This document shows, in pieces, positions 27,949 through 42,306 of a stretch of DNA of 64,000 bases; positions within the stretch are counted from its first letter, which is position 1; each line of letters opens with the position of its first letter. Origin of the DNA: Okapia johnstoni (lineage: Eukaryota; Chordata; Mammalia; Artiodactyla; Giraffidae); the NCBI GenBank assembly GCA_024291935.2, contig CM044322.1:21327405-21391404 (forward strand), read 5' to 3'. The position numbers and the translations under genes were made by a program. Below the pieces are notes generated by a model. That model made no database searches. It had not been told where the DNA came from and saw only the letters and a program-made list of their open reading frames with translations.

Positions 27949-28352
27949 AAGAATCAGTTAAAAGGGGGACTTCCCTGGTGATCGTGGCTCAGATTCCGTA
28001 CTCCCAGTGCAGGGGACTCAGGCTCTACCCCTAGTGAGGGAACTAGACCCCACATCCTGCAACTAATAGTTTGCATGCTTCAATTGCCGATGCAAGAGAC
28101 ACAAGTTTAATCCCTGGGTGGGGAAGATCCTCTGAAGTAGGAAATGGCAACCCACTCCAGTATTCTTGCCTGGAAAAGTCCATAGGCAAAGGAGCCTGGC
28201 TGGCAGGCTGCAGTACATGGGGCTGCAAAGAGTTAGACAGAACTGAGGGACTGAGCACACACACACACAACTAAAAGTAAAAAGATCCCCTGTGTGCCAC
28301 AACTAAGACCAGCCAGATAAATACATATTTGGAAAAAAAAGAATCAGTTAAA
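27949..28352 (+). mobile_element. CHR-type SINE with perfect 14-bp target duplication, split by a Bov-tA
   Basis: The sense CHR SINE head 'gacttccctggtgatcgtggctcag' and body run to about 28068 and resume at about 28271 with 'aaaagatcccctgtgtgccacaactaag' and a poly-A. The unit is flanked by aagaatcagttaaa at 27949-27962 and 28339-28352. Confidence 0.85.
28069..28270 (+). mobile_element. Bov-tA SINE nested in a CHR SINE
   Basis: Sense Bov-tA (from 'caattgccgatgcaagagacacaag' to 'actgagggactgagcacacacacac') interrupting the CHR element at 27963-28338, so it inserted later. Confidence 0.88.
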
Positions 28353-29009
28353 GAGACTGTTGACCACATTTCTTCCATATTTATTTTCTAGTTCTGGTAG
28401 CATTTTAATTATATCTTTCCTGAGGGTCATACAGAGAATGTCATATCATGCCTCACTATGCACTATTATAGGTCTCAATCCCCAAAAAACTACAAGCTTA
28501 CAAGATTTTAGAGCAAAAGTGATCTTCAGATTCTTCAATATCAGCATTTTCAAGCATTTTTGTAATGAAAAACCAGTGCTCCACTCATAAGTAGGTTGTC
28601 TTCAAATTCCTTTGGAAAGACTATAGCATCAGCCTCTCAGCAATTTGTAACACCTGAGCATGGGAGAGAGTCCAAGAAGTCCTGCCCTAAAGAAATACCT
28701 TTTACTTAGTCCAGCAATTCCCTAATCTATTTAACTAGAGAATCCTTTTACACAACACAACTGTTGGCAACTTTCAGAATTATTGGCTTAAAGAAAGTAC
28801 TGGAGGGATTTCCTTTGGTGATCCACTAGTTAAAGAGTCTTCCTGCCAGTGCAGGGGACACGGGTATGATCCCTGGTCCAGGAACTAAGATCCCACAAGA
28901 CACAGGGCAACTAAGCCTGTGCGCCCCAACTACTGAGCCCACGTACCCTAGAGCTTGTGTTCCACAACAAAAGCCACTGCAATGAGAAGCCCACACACCG
29001 CAATGAAGA

Positions 29010-29097
29010 ACATCTCCCCGACCTGGGATCAAACCTGGGTCTCCCGCATTGTAGGCAGGCACTTTATCATCTGAACCACCAGGGAAGCCCTGGTGGG
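29010..29097 (-). mobile_element. Bov-tA tRNA-like head fragment, antisense
   Basis: It contains only the head of Bov-tA in antisense ('atctccccgacctgggatcaaacctgggtctcc' ... 'ccaccagggaagccc'). It directly abuts arm 2 of the inverted repeat, and together they form a 299-bp insertion in the CHR SINE. Confidence 0.85.
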
Positions 29098-29308
29098 CTG
29101 ACTTTATAGAAGACAGCTGAATTCTCACCTCTGCATTCAATTTGTTGTAATATATTGTTTGGGTCAAAGTATATGAAGAAAACCCATGCTTTCTGTAGTT
29201 GGAAAAGGCAGGACCTTGAATATTCCCTGTAAGGATCTCAGGGTCCCTCAGGGATTCTCGGACCACAGTGAGGGCCTAGTCTAGACTGACTCACACGCCA
29301 AGACTCAG
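29098..29308 (-). repeat. 211-bp inverted repeat, arm 2
   Basis: It is the reverse complement of 25212-25422 with 12 mismatches. It stops abruptly where the source continues (after '...cttctataaagtcag'). It sits next to a Bov-tA head fragment inside a CHR SINE, so this is the derived copy. Confidence 0.93.
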
Positions 29309-30226
29309 CCTTGCTCTCCACAACTAGAGAAAACCTGCATAGCGACAAAGACCCAGTGCAGCCAAAAAAAAAATGGAATGTACTGGAAAATGACTGATGT
29401 ATGTGTTTTATCTTGCAGACTTCTTTCCTACTTATCAAAACGGTTAAGAACTCAAAGCCTTACTAGCCTTTTGGGTGTTATCAGTCATGTGGAAATAAAT
29501 GGAGACCAACAAAGTGAAAACAGGTGAAGGCTACTTATACACAGCGAGGGAGTCAGCCACCATCACCTGCTTTTTTGCAGAGACTGAGAGGCAGACAGAG
29601 AAATAGGAAAGCTTTAAAGTGGAAAAAAAGGAAAACTTCAGATAGGCCCTGATTGGCATGTAGGCTGTCGGCAGGTAGGTGACCCAACTAACCAAGAGGG
29701 AGGTATTCTTAGGTAAATGTTTAGGAGACGTATTTGACTCTCTCTGATGGGACCTAACTTGCAAGCAAGAACAAAAATTGGGGAAGCTGTCAGTTATTAA
29801 TCAAGTCTTAATCAAGTCCTGGTGATTTTGGCTTGATTGTTATAGGAGTTATCATTTGGCTTGCTGAACTTTTAACAGATAGTGGTCTGACTTCCAACAA
29901 GTCTGTCTAACTTAGAGATGGTAGGCTCGCTTCTTGGGCTGGTTGCCGTAAATCGTCAGAGTTCTATTTTTACATGTGGCCTGGCCATTATCCATTTGAT
30001 TTTAAGTCTCTCAGTTGAGAAAAAGAAGAGAGTGCAGAGGTGGACCAAGGAGGTAGAGGAGGCCGCATTCATGGACATATTGGGTGCCATAACCATGAAA
30101 TCCTATGTGAAGATTCAGAGCTCTGAGCTTTTTTGGAATTTCTTCAAGTTCATCCAAAGGAAGCACTTTGGGAATTAAACGTCCCCTTGACATTTCAATA
30201 AAATAACAGGAGTAGACTAAATTCCT

Positions 30227-30382
30227 TATTTTCTTTCTTCCTCCCTCCCTTCCTTGAATCCTTCCTTCTTTCTGTTTTTTTTCCTCCTTATCTCCCTTGC
30301 CTGCCTGCTTGCTTTCCTTCTTCTTTTCTTCTTTCTTTCCTTCCTTCCTTCTTTTCTTCCTTTCCTCCTTTCTTTCTTTCAC
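30227..30382 (+). repeat. CT-rich polypyrimidine tract (CTTT/CCTT)n
   Basis: About 155 bases, nearly all C or T on the + strand, ending '...ctttcttt cacatag'. The long lysine- and glutamate-rich minus-strand reading frame over it is an artefact of this composition. Confidence 0.95.
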
Positions 30383-30954
30383 ATAGGTATATTCAGTCAT
30401 TCTTTTTTCAAGCATATGAACAGAAAAATAATCTCCTTTCTTGAGAAAACAGATATTTTGTTTGGAAAAAAAGCCATTCACAAAAGTACCCCAAATAATA
30501 ATAAAAGAAAAAACTAGAACTCACTGCATTGCAAGGGCACACTGAGAAAGAACCCTATGACTCAGCAAGAAAATACATACTTTAAAATATCCCTTTCTTT
30601 TTAACTAATGGAAGTATTATCTGTAAGTGAGCACAGAACATCATTTCCCAAGCATTAACAGTTATGTAACTGTTTCCCTGAGTGTGGTGTAGGGTAAATG
30701 CACTCAGTAGAATTGCTGTTTAGCAGTGAAGTAATGGAGTTCAGTAGTTTGGCTCATCCTGGCTGGGTGTGAGACACTATCACCCCTGCTCACCCCCACC
30801 ATCCAAGCTTCCTTTATGCTTTCCTCCCTCTGTTGACCTGAACTAAGGCCTGGGAATTTATAGCAAAAACATCAGTTAACAAATGGCAGGTTCACACAGT
30901 TAGGGGTAATGTATCTATATGATGCTTCATATTTTCTCCATGGGCTTTTATACC

Positions 30955-31110
30955 TGTAACTTTATTTTGTCCTGATAACCTACCTATAAAGTAGCCTGGA
31001 TGAATACTATTATCCCCTATTTTTCAGATACAAAAACTGAAAGAAATGAGTTGCCGAGCCCCAAGTCAATCAGCTGATTGGAATTACAGAATTGAAAAGG
31101 AAGCCAGAGG
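30955..31110 (+). repeat. MIR SINE fragment
   Basis: It has 'actattatcccctatttttcagatacaaaaactgaaag' followed by 'cagctgattggaattacagaattg'. Diverged MIR. Confidence 0.65.
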
Positions 31111-32271
31111 CCATCTCATCTCAGTTGCTTACTTTACAGATACAACGCTGGGAACCACGAGGTCCCCTGGCCAGGTCCCGCCTCCTGATGCCCTGCCCTT
31201 TTCTTTTCCTGCTAGGAAACAGTTCCCTTAAAGGGAATGTTTTCTGATATATTGAAAAAAATCTTTATTTATCAGGCTTGCTATCTTTTTATTAATAGAG
31301 TTTCTGAAACAACAGCAAGCTGATGAGCTAGCATCACTAGAGAACATGTGCTTCATAGAACAGTTTTACAAAATATGCACACTATAACTCGAAGAAAACA
31401 TACCTTGGAGGCCTGTGACTGCAGTCTTATACTTGTAAAGTTAGACTTTCCTTTCTATGCTTCTACGATTAACATAAAGTCTAAAAGCCAGAGTATGCAG
31501 AAGTATAACTGCCATCACAAAGCTTAATGCCCTAAAAGAAGAGCATCTGAAAGGAACAATGCTGAATACCTTTCCTGAGTTTCAAGTAACTTATCTTTGA
31601 TTACCTGAGATCAAATGTAAGCAATTGATTCAGTAGCACCTCTCCTGACCTTTTTTTCTGTTTTTCTTATCAATAATTATTCCCATATGATTCACACAGA
31701 AATGGAAATTTGGCAATTACTCAGCTAATTTGATTGGAGTTGACAAGCAGCTAATTAATGCCGCCCACTCTTCATCCAGTTTAGGTACTAAATTAGTTGA
31801 TTTATCTCAAAGGAAGCATGGGTCAAAATGGCAAGATAATTCACTATGTGTGTATTATTGCCATTATATTTATGCACACACACTGTCTAAGTTTATCATA
31901 TCTGTGACCGTTATATTTGCATATGTACATATATATATGTATGCATACACATATGCATGCATTAGGCAGAGAAATGAGGCTAAAATTGACTTTCTAAAGT
32001 TAGCAAGGTGATTTCTTTCTTTCAATTATTTTGTTTCTTTAGCATTTTATATTTATAGTAATGACTAGAATTCCAGTAGAATGCCACTCTTTCTCCAAGG
32101 TGTTCAAGCAAGAACAGCTCATTATAGCATCACTAAGAGGCTACAGGATGTATTAATTGAGAATGACCTTGGATAAGTAACTTGGCTTCTCAGAGCCTCA
32201 GTTTTCCCATCTATAATAGAGGGACCACACATAAAGTGTCTATCACATGTCTGGCACACAGATGACATTCA

Positions 32272-32630
32272 GTATAAGGCAGTGGTCCCCAGACTTTTTG
32301 GAGCCAGGGACTGGTTTCATGGAAGACAATTTATCCACAGACCTGGGAAGGGAGGAGGGTGAAGGGTTGTTTTCAAGATGATTCAAATACATTACATTTA
32401 TTGTGTGCTTTATTTCACAATAAAGTTATTATTATTATTAACTTTTATTATTATTATTATATCAGTTTGATGGTAGTTATAATATTATCAAACAAATTTA
32501 ATAATTATAAAATTATGAATTATGATTATGAAATTATAAAAATAATCATAATATGCTATTATTATTATATCAGCTCCACCTCAGATCATCAGGCATTAGA
32601 TCCCAGAGGTTGGGAACCCCTGGTATAGGG
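32272..32630 (+). mobile_element. hAT-type nonautonomous DNA transposon with target duplication
   Basis: The element spans 32280-32622 (343 bp). It begins cagtggtccccagac and ends gttgggaacccctg, which are imperfect inverted ends. It is flanked by 8-bp direct repeats gtataagg (32272-32279) and gtataggg (32623-32630), 7 of 8 matching, as expected for hAT. It sits in a MIR-like sequence and carries an ATT-rich simple repeat in its middle. Confidence 0.8.
32426..32575 (+). repeat. (ATT)n / AT-rich simple repeat
   Basis: Degenerate ATT/TTA repeats inside the hAT element. Confidence 0.85.
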
Positions 32631-32874
32631 CCCATTCCTGCCCCTTACTAACTTAGTTATGCTAATACAATTGCTCCTGGTAAAGACAAAACAGCATTAT
32701 CAGCTTCAGAGTAATTAAAACCTTAATACTGAACACAAATCAGTTAAATAGGACACAAAAATCAATGTTATCAGGAACGTGAGCTGAGTCAATTACTACA
32801 GCTATTAAAGAGAGTAAAAACCTATGATCCAGTAAGCCTCGAGTTTCCTATGAGTTTATTAAGGGAGTATGAGA

Positions 32875-33085
32875 GGAGAATAGTTGAGAACGCAGGCCTG
32901 GTCTCAGACACACCTGGAACTCTGACTCTCTGTAGGTCCCTATGCAAACACCCTCTCTAAGTGTCAGTCTCCTGATTTATAAGATGCAAACAAGAGCACC
33001 TAGCTCACAAGGATCGTGTGACTGTATATAAAGTGCTTAGGCAAATGCCTGGCACAGAGTAAAGGTTTATGGCTGCTGTTGTTAT
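32875..33085 (+). repeat. MIR SINE, sense
   Basis: It has 'aggcctggtctcagacacacctggaactctgactc' and 'gtgcttaggcaaatgcctggcacagag'. It ends about 125 bp before exon g. Confidence 0.7.
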
Positions 33086-33147
33086 GATTCCAGAAAGTTT
33101 CTCCATCCAAGCACGCTTTCTCATTTTCTCACAATTACAGCCCCTAA

Positions 33148-35829
<2,682 letters not shown>

Positions 35830-38351
35830 TGATGTGCTCATTGACAAGTTCCATGTTCTGTACAAGCTCTGGCTACCTGACTGCATCCATGGGACCAAAT
35901 GTAGGGAGTCTGTAGGTGAAGGTTTAATTCGCCTCAATGCTCTTTCCCACCCTTTGAATTGTCAAGGTTTGGTTACTAAAACTAAATATCAAAATGGAGG
36001 TATTTGGGTAAACTTTAGATGCATGATAGAGTCAAAGCTTTCTGGTCACTGAACTGCTTAACACAGAGAAAGTCATCTAAAGGTTTTTACCAGCCACCAT
36101 GCATTCTGCTACCACAGCACAAGCAATGTATTAGATTGTTCTCATGCAGTAGGGAGGAAAGAACAGCCTTGCAGCCTCCCGTCACTTCCTGCCCCCAGCA
36201 ATCCCATCCTGTGCTGGCTGACAACCCCTTCCAGTAACTAACTGCATAGCAAACCCCTTCTCACTCCATCCTGCCCTGTGTTTAGGAGCATTTTTTCATG
36301 CTGCTGTGCGCTATGAGGAAATCTCCATTGCCCCAGGTGTGTATATAGCTGTGGATAACAGTCTCATAAATGTCCAGTGTTTGATGGCAAGTTAGTATTC
36401 AGTCCAAGTGTGTATAAGGAACTGGAATTTCTCCAACCTTTTGAATTCACCTTCTGGTGGAGGAGGAGTACTGGCTGGTAAATTTGTATTCTGATTAAGC
36501 AAGACTCAGTTTAGAACTGCCATTCATGGAATTTCTTCATCTGAGCTTATCCTCACGGCACTCTGATGAGGCCAGATTATGGAGGTGTGAGTTGCTAAAG
36601 GGCAAGCGATGAAATGAGCACGATGAAAACTCAAGAACTAGGTCAAGCTAAGGTTTGATGATCAAGCATCCCTCTGAGACTAGGGACCCTTTGCTGTCAG
36701 CAGGGCTGCAGTGGGGAAAATGTGCTCCCATGGCTTAGATGCTCTTGGTTCTCTGAGCTCCACACAGATTTGAGCTCCACACAGATTTCTGTTTTGTCTG
36801 GCTTAAGAGGTAGTAGAGGCATAAGAGCCCCTCCTTCCGCTGAGCATTTTCTTCCAAAAGAGGCAAGAGGCTTGTGCCTGGGCTGTAGACTTCCTCTCCC
36901 ATCCCCCACCAGGTCCTGATTCCTGTAAGCTCAAAGACACAACCACAGGCTTCTTGTCTCCATTCAAATGTCAGCATCTTAAAATTATTCTGATTCCAGT
37001 TTGCCAAGAAAGGAGTATAATGTAAGCACATTTCGATAAGACCAATTCCAGCTGGCAAGACTTTCTTATGTTTCCAAGCCAGAGCCTCCTGATTGAACCA
37101 AAGGGCTAAGCCCTCCTCTATTTCTGTTTGCCAGTGGTCCAAGGATTGCCAAGCTCTGGGACTGCTGGGAGATGCAAGTCTGACCTTCTTCAGAACTCCT
37201 GGTTCTGCCCCTTGCATCTCTCCTGAGCATTGTAATGTCCTTACTAAGCCCAAGAGGAACATTTGTCCATAGCTTTGGCATTATGCCCTTATCCCTCTTG
37301 ATCTCAAGCCATTCTTGCACACAGGAGCTAGTTTTGTCACAGTCCAACTGTTGGCTTTATTTTCCCATAAATATGATGTATATCAACCCTTGCTTGTTAT
37401 TGATATTAAAAGATATTCAACCACTTTAGTATGTCTATTTCGATCTGTTGCAGTTGTCCACATATACCTACCCCTTAGCTGACCCCTTAATCTGACCTCT
37501 GTGTCACCCACCTTGTGTCTCTTATCCTTGGGTCTGATTCTTACCCTAAAATATTTTTCTTCTCTCTAGGCACTAATTTCTTTTTATTCCAAAAGCGTGA
37601 AGCCTGCTACTGATTAAGAATTATAAGTATATAAGACAAAGGAAGAATTTCTTCTGCTTTTCTGTACTCTGGGGACCGATGCTCCAAAATGGAATTTATA
37701 CACTAGTGGTGACAAGTGTTCTGAGAGGACTATACCTACCATGACATAAAAGTGACACCTTTTTAGACTCAAGTCCTTTGATTATAGGTTCTTGCCTGCT
37801 CTAACTTTTAAAACTTTCCAGTGAAAAGGGGTTTTCTGTTCTATGCTTTTGTACCTATAATTAGGCACCTAAAATTGCTTATGGATTGAACAGGAAAGGA
37901 GGTTTGTCAAGGGTGAAATGAAATGGAAAGATCATAGGGCTAAGGGTTGGGAGTCTAGAATCAGCCAGGTGACTTTGTTTATTCAATTAACTACCAGCAC
38001 CTTCCCTGTAAAGCTCTCATGGTGCCTTCCAGCTCTGACAGTTTATGGATCCTTGGAGTCTCCCTTCATGTGAGAGGTTTTCTCAGGTCAGGCATTTGAG
38101 TTAAAGACTTTCCTTCTCTTTCTTTAAATCACTATGCAGCTTCTCAAGGGTGGGTTCTATGCCTTATTCAACTTTAAAACCCCAGGGTCCAGCACAGAGC
38201 TTGGCACAGGACAATCCCTCAACAAGTGTTACTTGTTGCTGCTGCTGCTGTTAGTGGTGGGAGTGGTGGTAAAGGCCCTTCTCATGTGATGACTTCCTAT
38301 GTGGGTTTTATCATAGACACATGAAATGGTCTAGGTATGCCTGACTGATGA

Positions 38352-38535
38352 GAATGCAGAGGTGGATCTATTTTTTTGACGTGGGCCTGTTTTAAAGTCT
38401 TTGTTAAATATATCACAATATTGCTTCTCTTTTATGTTTTGGTGACAAGGCATGTGGATTCTTAGCTCCCCGACCAGGGACTGAACCCACATTGGAAGGT
38501 GAAGTCTCAACCGCTGGACCACTAGGGATGTCCCT
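38352..38535 (-). mobile_element. CHR-type tRNA SINE, antisense
   Basis: Antisense CHR pattern 'gacaaggcatgtggattcttagctccccgaccagggactgaaccc' and head ending 'ccgctggaccactagggatgtccc'. The left part is diverged, so the start is approximate. Confidence 0.75.
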
Positions 38536-38645
38536 AGAGAAGGATATTTTTGACCAGATCTTCAAAAAGTGGCCTTTCATTCGGTGGGCCCTTAGTGTCA
38601 TACAACCACTGTGTGGTTTGGTCAGGCCAATATTTAGGACCACTA

Positions 38646-38896
38646 GTCTTCAGATAGGGCTTCCCTCGTGGCTCAGTGGTAAAGAATCTGCTTGCAGTGC
38701 AGGAGACCCAGGTTTGATCCCTGGGTCGGGAAGATTCCCTGGGTCGGGAAGATCCCCTGGAGAAGGGAATGGCAACCCACTCCAGTATTCTTGCCTGGAG
38801 AATCCCATGGATGGAGGAGACTGGTGGGCTACAGTTCATGGGGTCTCAAAGAGTCAAACATGACTGAGCTACAAACACTTTCACTGTCTTCAGATA
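38646..38896 (+). mobile_element. Bov-tA SINE, sense, 11-bp target duplication
   Basis: Sense Bov-tA (38657-38885) flanked by perfect gtcttcagata at 38646-38656 and 38886-38896. It contains an internal tandem duplication of an 18-bp unit ('ccctgggtcgggaagatt' type) at about 38719-38754. Confidence 0.93.
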
Positions 38897-39280
38897 AGTC
38901 TGACTGGAACTCCAGTCAGAAAAGATACTTCCCATTTCTTGTTGCCTAAGATTAGTCTCTCTTCTTTTTTACAGAGCATATAAAGACTATCTGAATTGAA
39001 ATTTTCCAACCTCGATCTCTCCACTTCTACACTTACTTCCATCTCCCTCATCATCCTTTGCCCTTGTGCCTCAGGAACTGTAGTGAGTTCTTCCTTTTCA
39101 GTTGAGTCTCTCCACCTGTGCCCTTGCTTCCTTCCCTCTCTGCTTCCTCTTAGTCCTCACTCACTCATTGGTCTCCTCCTTTTTAATCTCTACAACCTCT
39201 TCAGCCTGAGTTTCTATTTTCAAAAAAATGAAATTTTTATAAATATGTAACTCTTTTATCACTGTTTCCTTTCAACATGT

Positions 39281-39490
39281 GCTGTGCTAAGTCACTTCAG
39301 TTGTGTCTGACTCTGTGCCACCCTGGACTATAGCCTGTTAGGCTCCTCTGTCCATGGGATTCTCCAGGAAGGAATACTAGAGTGGGTTGCCACGCCCTCC
39401 TCCAGGGGATTTTCCTGACCCAGGGATTGAACCTGGGTCTCTTACCTCTCCTGCTTTGGCAAGACGGGTTCTTTACCACTAGCTCCACCA
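39281..39490 (-). mobile_element. Bov-tA SINE, antisense
   Basis: Antisense copy ('gtgctaagtcacttcagttgtgtctgactc' to 'ctttaccactagctccacc'). Confidence 0.88.
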
Positions 39491-40440
39491 CACATCACAG
39501 TCAAATTTCTTAAGCAAGTCGTTTGTACATCTTTTCTCTATTTTCTCAACTTCTTTTCACTCTTCAAATAATTTCTTCCAACCCTGTTACAGTACAGAAA
39601 TAACTCCAGAGAAGGAAACTAAGGACTTCCTAAGCAGAATTTCTGTTTTCTATTCTAGAAAAGTAAACTAAGCTAAAACGAACTATCATTTTATCTTATC
39701 TCGGCTGAAGAATTTGTCTTTGTTGGCCAAGTCTGCCTTTTAGTAAATTCTCTTCTTTGGTGTCCCTGATGGTATTCTGTTCAGACTCCCTTTATTAATC
39801 TTGGGCCTTTATTTCTTATTCTTTTTGGCCCTCGCTCCTCTAAAGAGATCACTTACGTTCTGGTCATTTTTCAGGATTTCATCCTTAATGTTCATCTCAT
39901 CTTCACTGATGCTGGGTGATTCTCTTCGGCATCTACCTCAACCCATATCTCAAATCCTTCCTTTCTCCATGAAATTAAAAAACTCATTTGTCTGTGAGTG
40001 TTTACCATTTCTATCTGGATATCCCATGATCATCTCTTTTCTCTGTATTCATGAACCACATTGATTTGTGAACCACGTAGTAGATTCGTGAACCACATTG
40101 ATGGGCCAGAATATAAAGTGAGGAGCCCTTCATTATATTCTCCTCCCCTCTCCATGTTCAACCATTTACAAAGTTTTATTCTGTTTACCACCTAAATATT
40201 TCTTTAACAGGTGTCTTCTCCTATCCATTTCTCAAAATTGCATCACTTTACAGTATCAGCTGTCATAGGAAATATCGAAGTAGCATCCTCATGTGCCTCT
40301 TTTTGTTCAGTTTCATGCCTGTCTAGTCCATTCTACGTTTCACCATCTGTTATCTTTTTTAAAATGCCCCGTAATGACTTGACTCTTCAGCTTGAAGCCT
40401 TTCACTAATGCCTTATAGCATGAACCTGGCTTCACTCCCT

Positions 40441-40922
40441 TCTTAGTTTCCTGTGGCTGCTGTAACAAATTACTATGCACTTGATGGCTTAAAACATCAT
40501 ACATTTATTCCCGAAAGTTCTGGGACCAGAGGTCCAAAATCAGTTTCAGTGGACTAAGCTCAAGGTATCAATGAGGCCGGCTTCTGAAAGCTCTAGGGGA
40601 GAACCGACCCCTTGCCTTTTTTTGCCCTTTCCAGCTTGTAGTGGCTACCTGTATTCCTTGGTTGTATCTCCTTCCTCCATCTTCAAAGGGCATCACTCCA
40701 ATCCCTGAGTCACTTGGTCTTCTCTCTAACTTCTCCTGCCTTCTCTTATAAGGAGCCTTTTGATTATGTTGGACCCAACCAGATAATGCAGGACTCTTCC
40801 CATCTCAAGACTCGTCATTTAAGCATATCTGCACAATCTCTTTTGCCAATCACTGGTAATATTCATAGGTTCTAGAAATTAGGACCAGGGCATCTTTGGG
40901 AGCAAACATTCAGCCTACCATC
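40441..40922 (-). mobile_element. MLT1-family LTR (ERVL-MaLR), antisense
   Basis: Antisense of the MLT1 LTR: it starts 'cttagtttcctgtggctgctgtaacaaatta' and includes 'gatggcttaaaacatcatacatttattc', 'tataaggagcc' and 'acccaaccagataatgcaggac', ending 'aacattcagcctacca'. It is a solo LTR without coding sequence. Confidence 0.85.
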
Positions 40923-41984
40923 CCCTCTGCCCTCTCCAGCTATTGTGTCACTGACCATTCCCTACCTCGAGCATTCCTCCTCTCTGATGACACGAGACTA
41001 CTTGCATCAATCCAAAAACGGTTACATTTGATTCCATACAGTTTTAGGCTTTGAGACTCCCTTCTTGCTTTAGTCTGAGGCCACAGGTATGTGCTCTAAA
41101 ATTTTCACAACTACTTTTCTCATTCAGAAAATTTTTCTTGGGCTCCTCTCTTGCTGCCTCCCTTGAAACTCTCTTTCTCTTTTCTCTAGAGTCTGTTCCT
41201 TTGTCTCATTTCTGGATGGATCTTATGCTCTGCTTAGGCCCTTAGGATCTGCAGGTTTGTCTTCCTGGCTATGATTTCTGTTTCTCACTTGTGTCTTTTA
41301 GTCACCAACTTCAGCTCCATAAATTTCCATCTGCAATTAAATGATACCCTGACCCAATGTCAGGCCCCAACTCTGGGTCTAGGGTCAAGATTCCCACTGG
41401 TTTGGAAGAGGGCATTGAGCTGTTCCACACTTTGAGCCTACCCAACCTTGTCTTCTGTCTACCTACATTCTATCACCTCCTTCCTGCTCTTCAAGAGCCA
41501 GTTTTAATGTCACCACTTTCACCAAGTCTTCTGTGATGCTCTAGTCAGAATTCTTTGCTTCCTGTTTTATGCTCTTAGAGCTCCTTATCTATATCCTTTA
41601 GCAATGTTCTTCACATGTCCCTGTATTGTCATTTCCCTGTATGACTGTCTCCCGTGATAATAGACTTGAAAGCATGTACCATATTTCCCTGACTTTTGTA
41701 ATTTAAAAGTTTATTTAAAAAATTCAAAATGTATAAAATAGAATAAAGTAAAAGATAAATCTTCCCCTCACTCTTATTTCCCAGTAATACAGTTCCACTC
41801 CCCAGAGGCAACTAGGCAACCATTACTACAGTTTACTGTCTATCTGTCCACAGATGCTCTATTCCTAACTGTTTGGAAGTGAACAAAGCAAGTTGCAGAA
41901 AAGTAAATATATTAGGGTCTTGTCTGTTTTAAAAATGCTATATATAAAAATATGCATATACCCATCTATATAAATATAATCTTT

Positions 41985-42237
41985 AGCCTCTCTCTCAGGG
42001 GCTTCCCTGGTGGCTCAGTAGTAAAGAATCTTTCTGCAATGTAGGAGACGCAGGAGATGCGGGTTTGATGTCTGGTTAGGGAAGACCCCTGGAAGAGGGC
42101 ATGGCAACCCACTCCAGTGTTCTTGCCTGGAGAATCCAATGGACAGAGGAGCCTGGCGGCCTACAGCCCCTAGGGTTGCAAAGAGTCAGACTCTATTGAA
42201 GTGACTGAACAACACGCACACAGGCACAGCCTCTCTC
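41985..42237 (+). mobile_element. Bov-tA SINE, sense, with 10-bp target duplication
   Basis: Sense Bov-tA (about 41998-42227) flanked by agcctctctc at 41985-41994 and 42228-42237. A GT microsatellite follows 25 bp later. Confidence 0.9.
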
Positions 42238-42260
42238 GTACTACATATGTATATTTATAG

Positions 42261-42261
<1 letters not shown>

Positions 42262-42305
<44 letters not shown>
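42262..42305 (+). repeat. (GT)22 microsatellite
   Basis: Uninterrupted GT run, then 'gcatatacacac'. It is pure enough to be highly polymorphic. Confidence 0.95.

Positions 42306-42306
<1 letters not shown>

Larger units (their letters stand above)
28805..29372 (+). mobile_element. CHR-type SINE interrupted by a composite insertion
   Basis: The sense CHR SINE runs from 'gatttcctttggtgatccac' to 'gcaatgaagaa' at about 29009. It resumes at 29309 with 'ccttgctctccacaactagagaaa' and ends in poly-A at 29372. A short direct repeat gtactgga (28797-28804 and 29380-29387) may be its target duplication. Confidence 0.8.

Noticed and set aside
30011..30481. 156-codon minus-strand frame rich in K and E
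   Set aside because: It is created by the CT-rich simple repeat at 30227-30382; low-complexity artefact.
36735..37262. 175-codon open frame on the minus strand, the longest in the window
   Set aside because: It matches no protein I know, lies in an intron in unique sequence, and one frame of this length is expected by chance in 64 kb read six ways.
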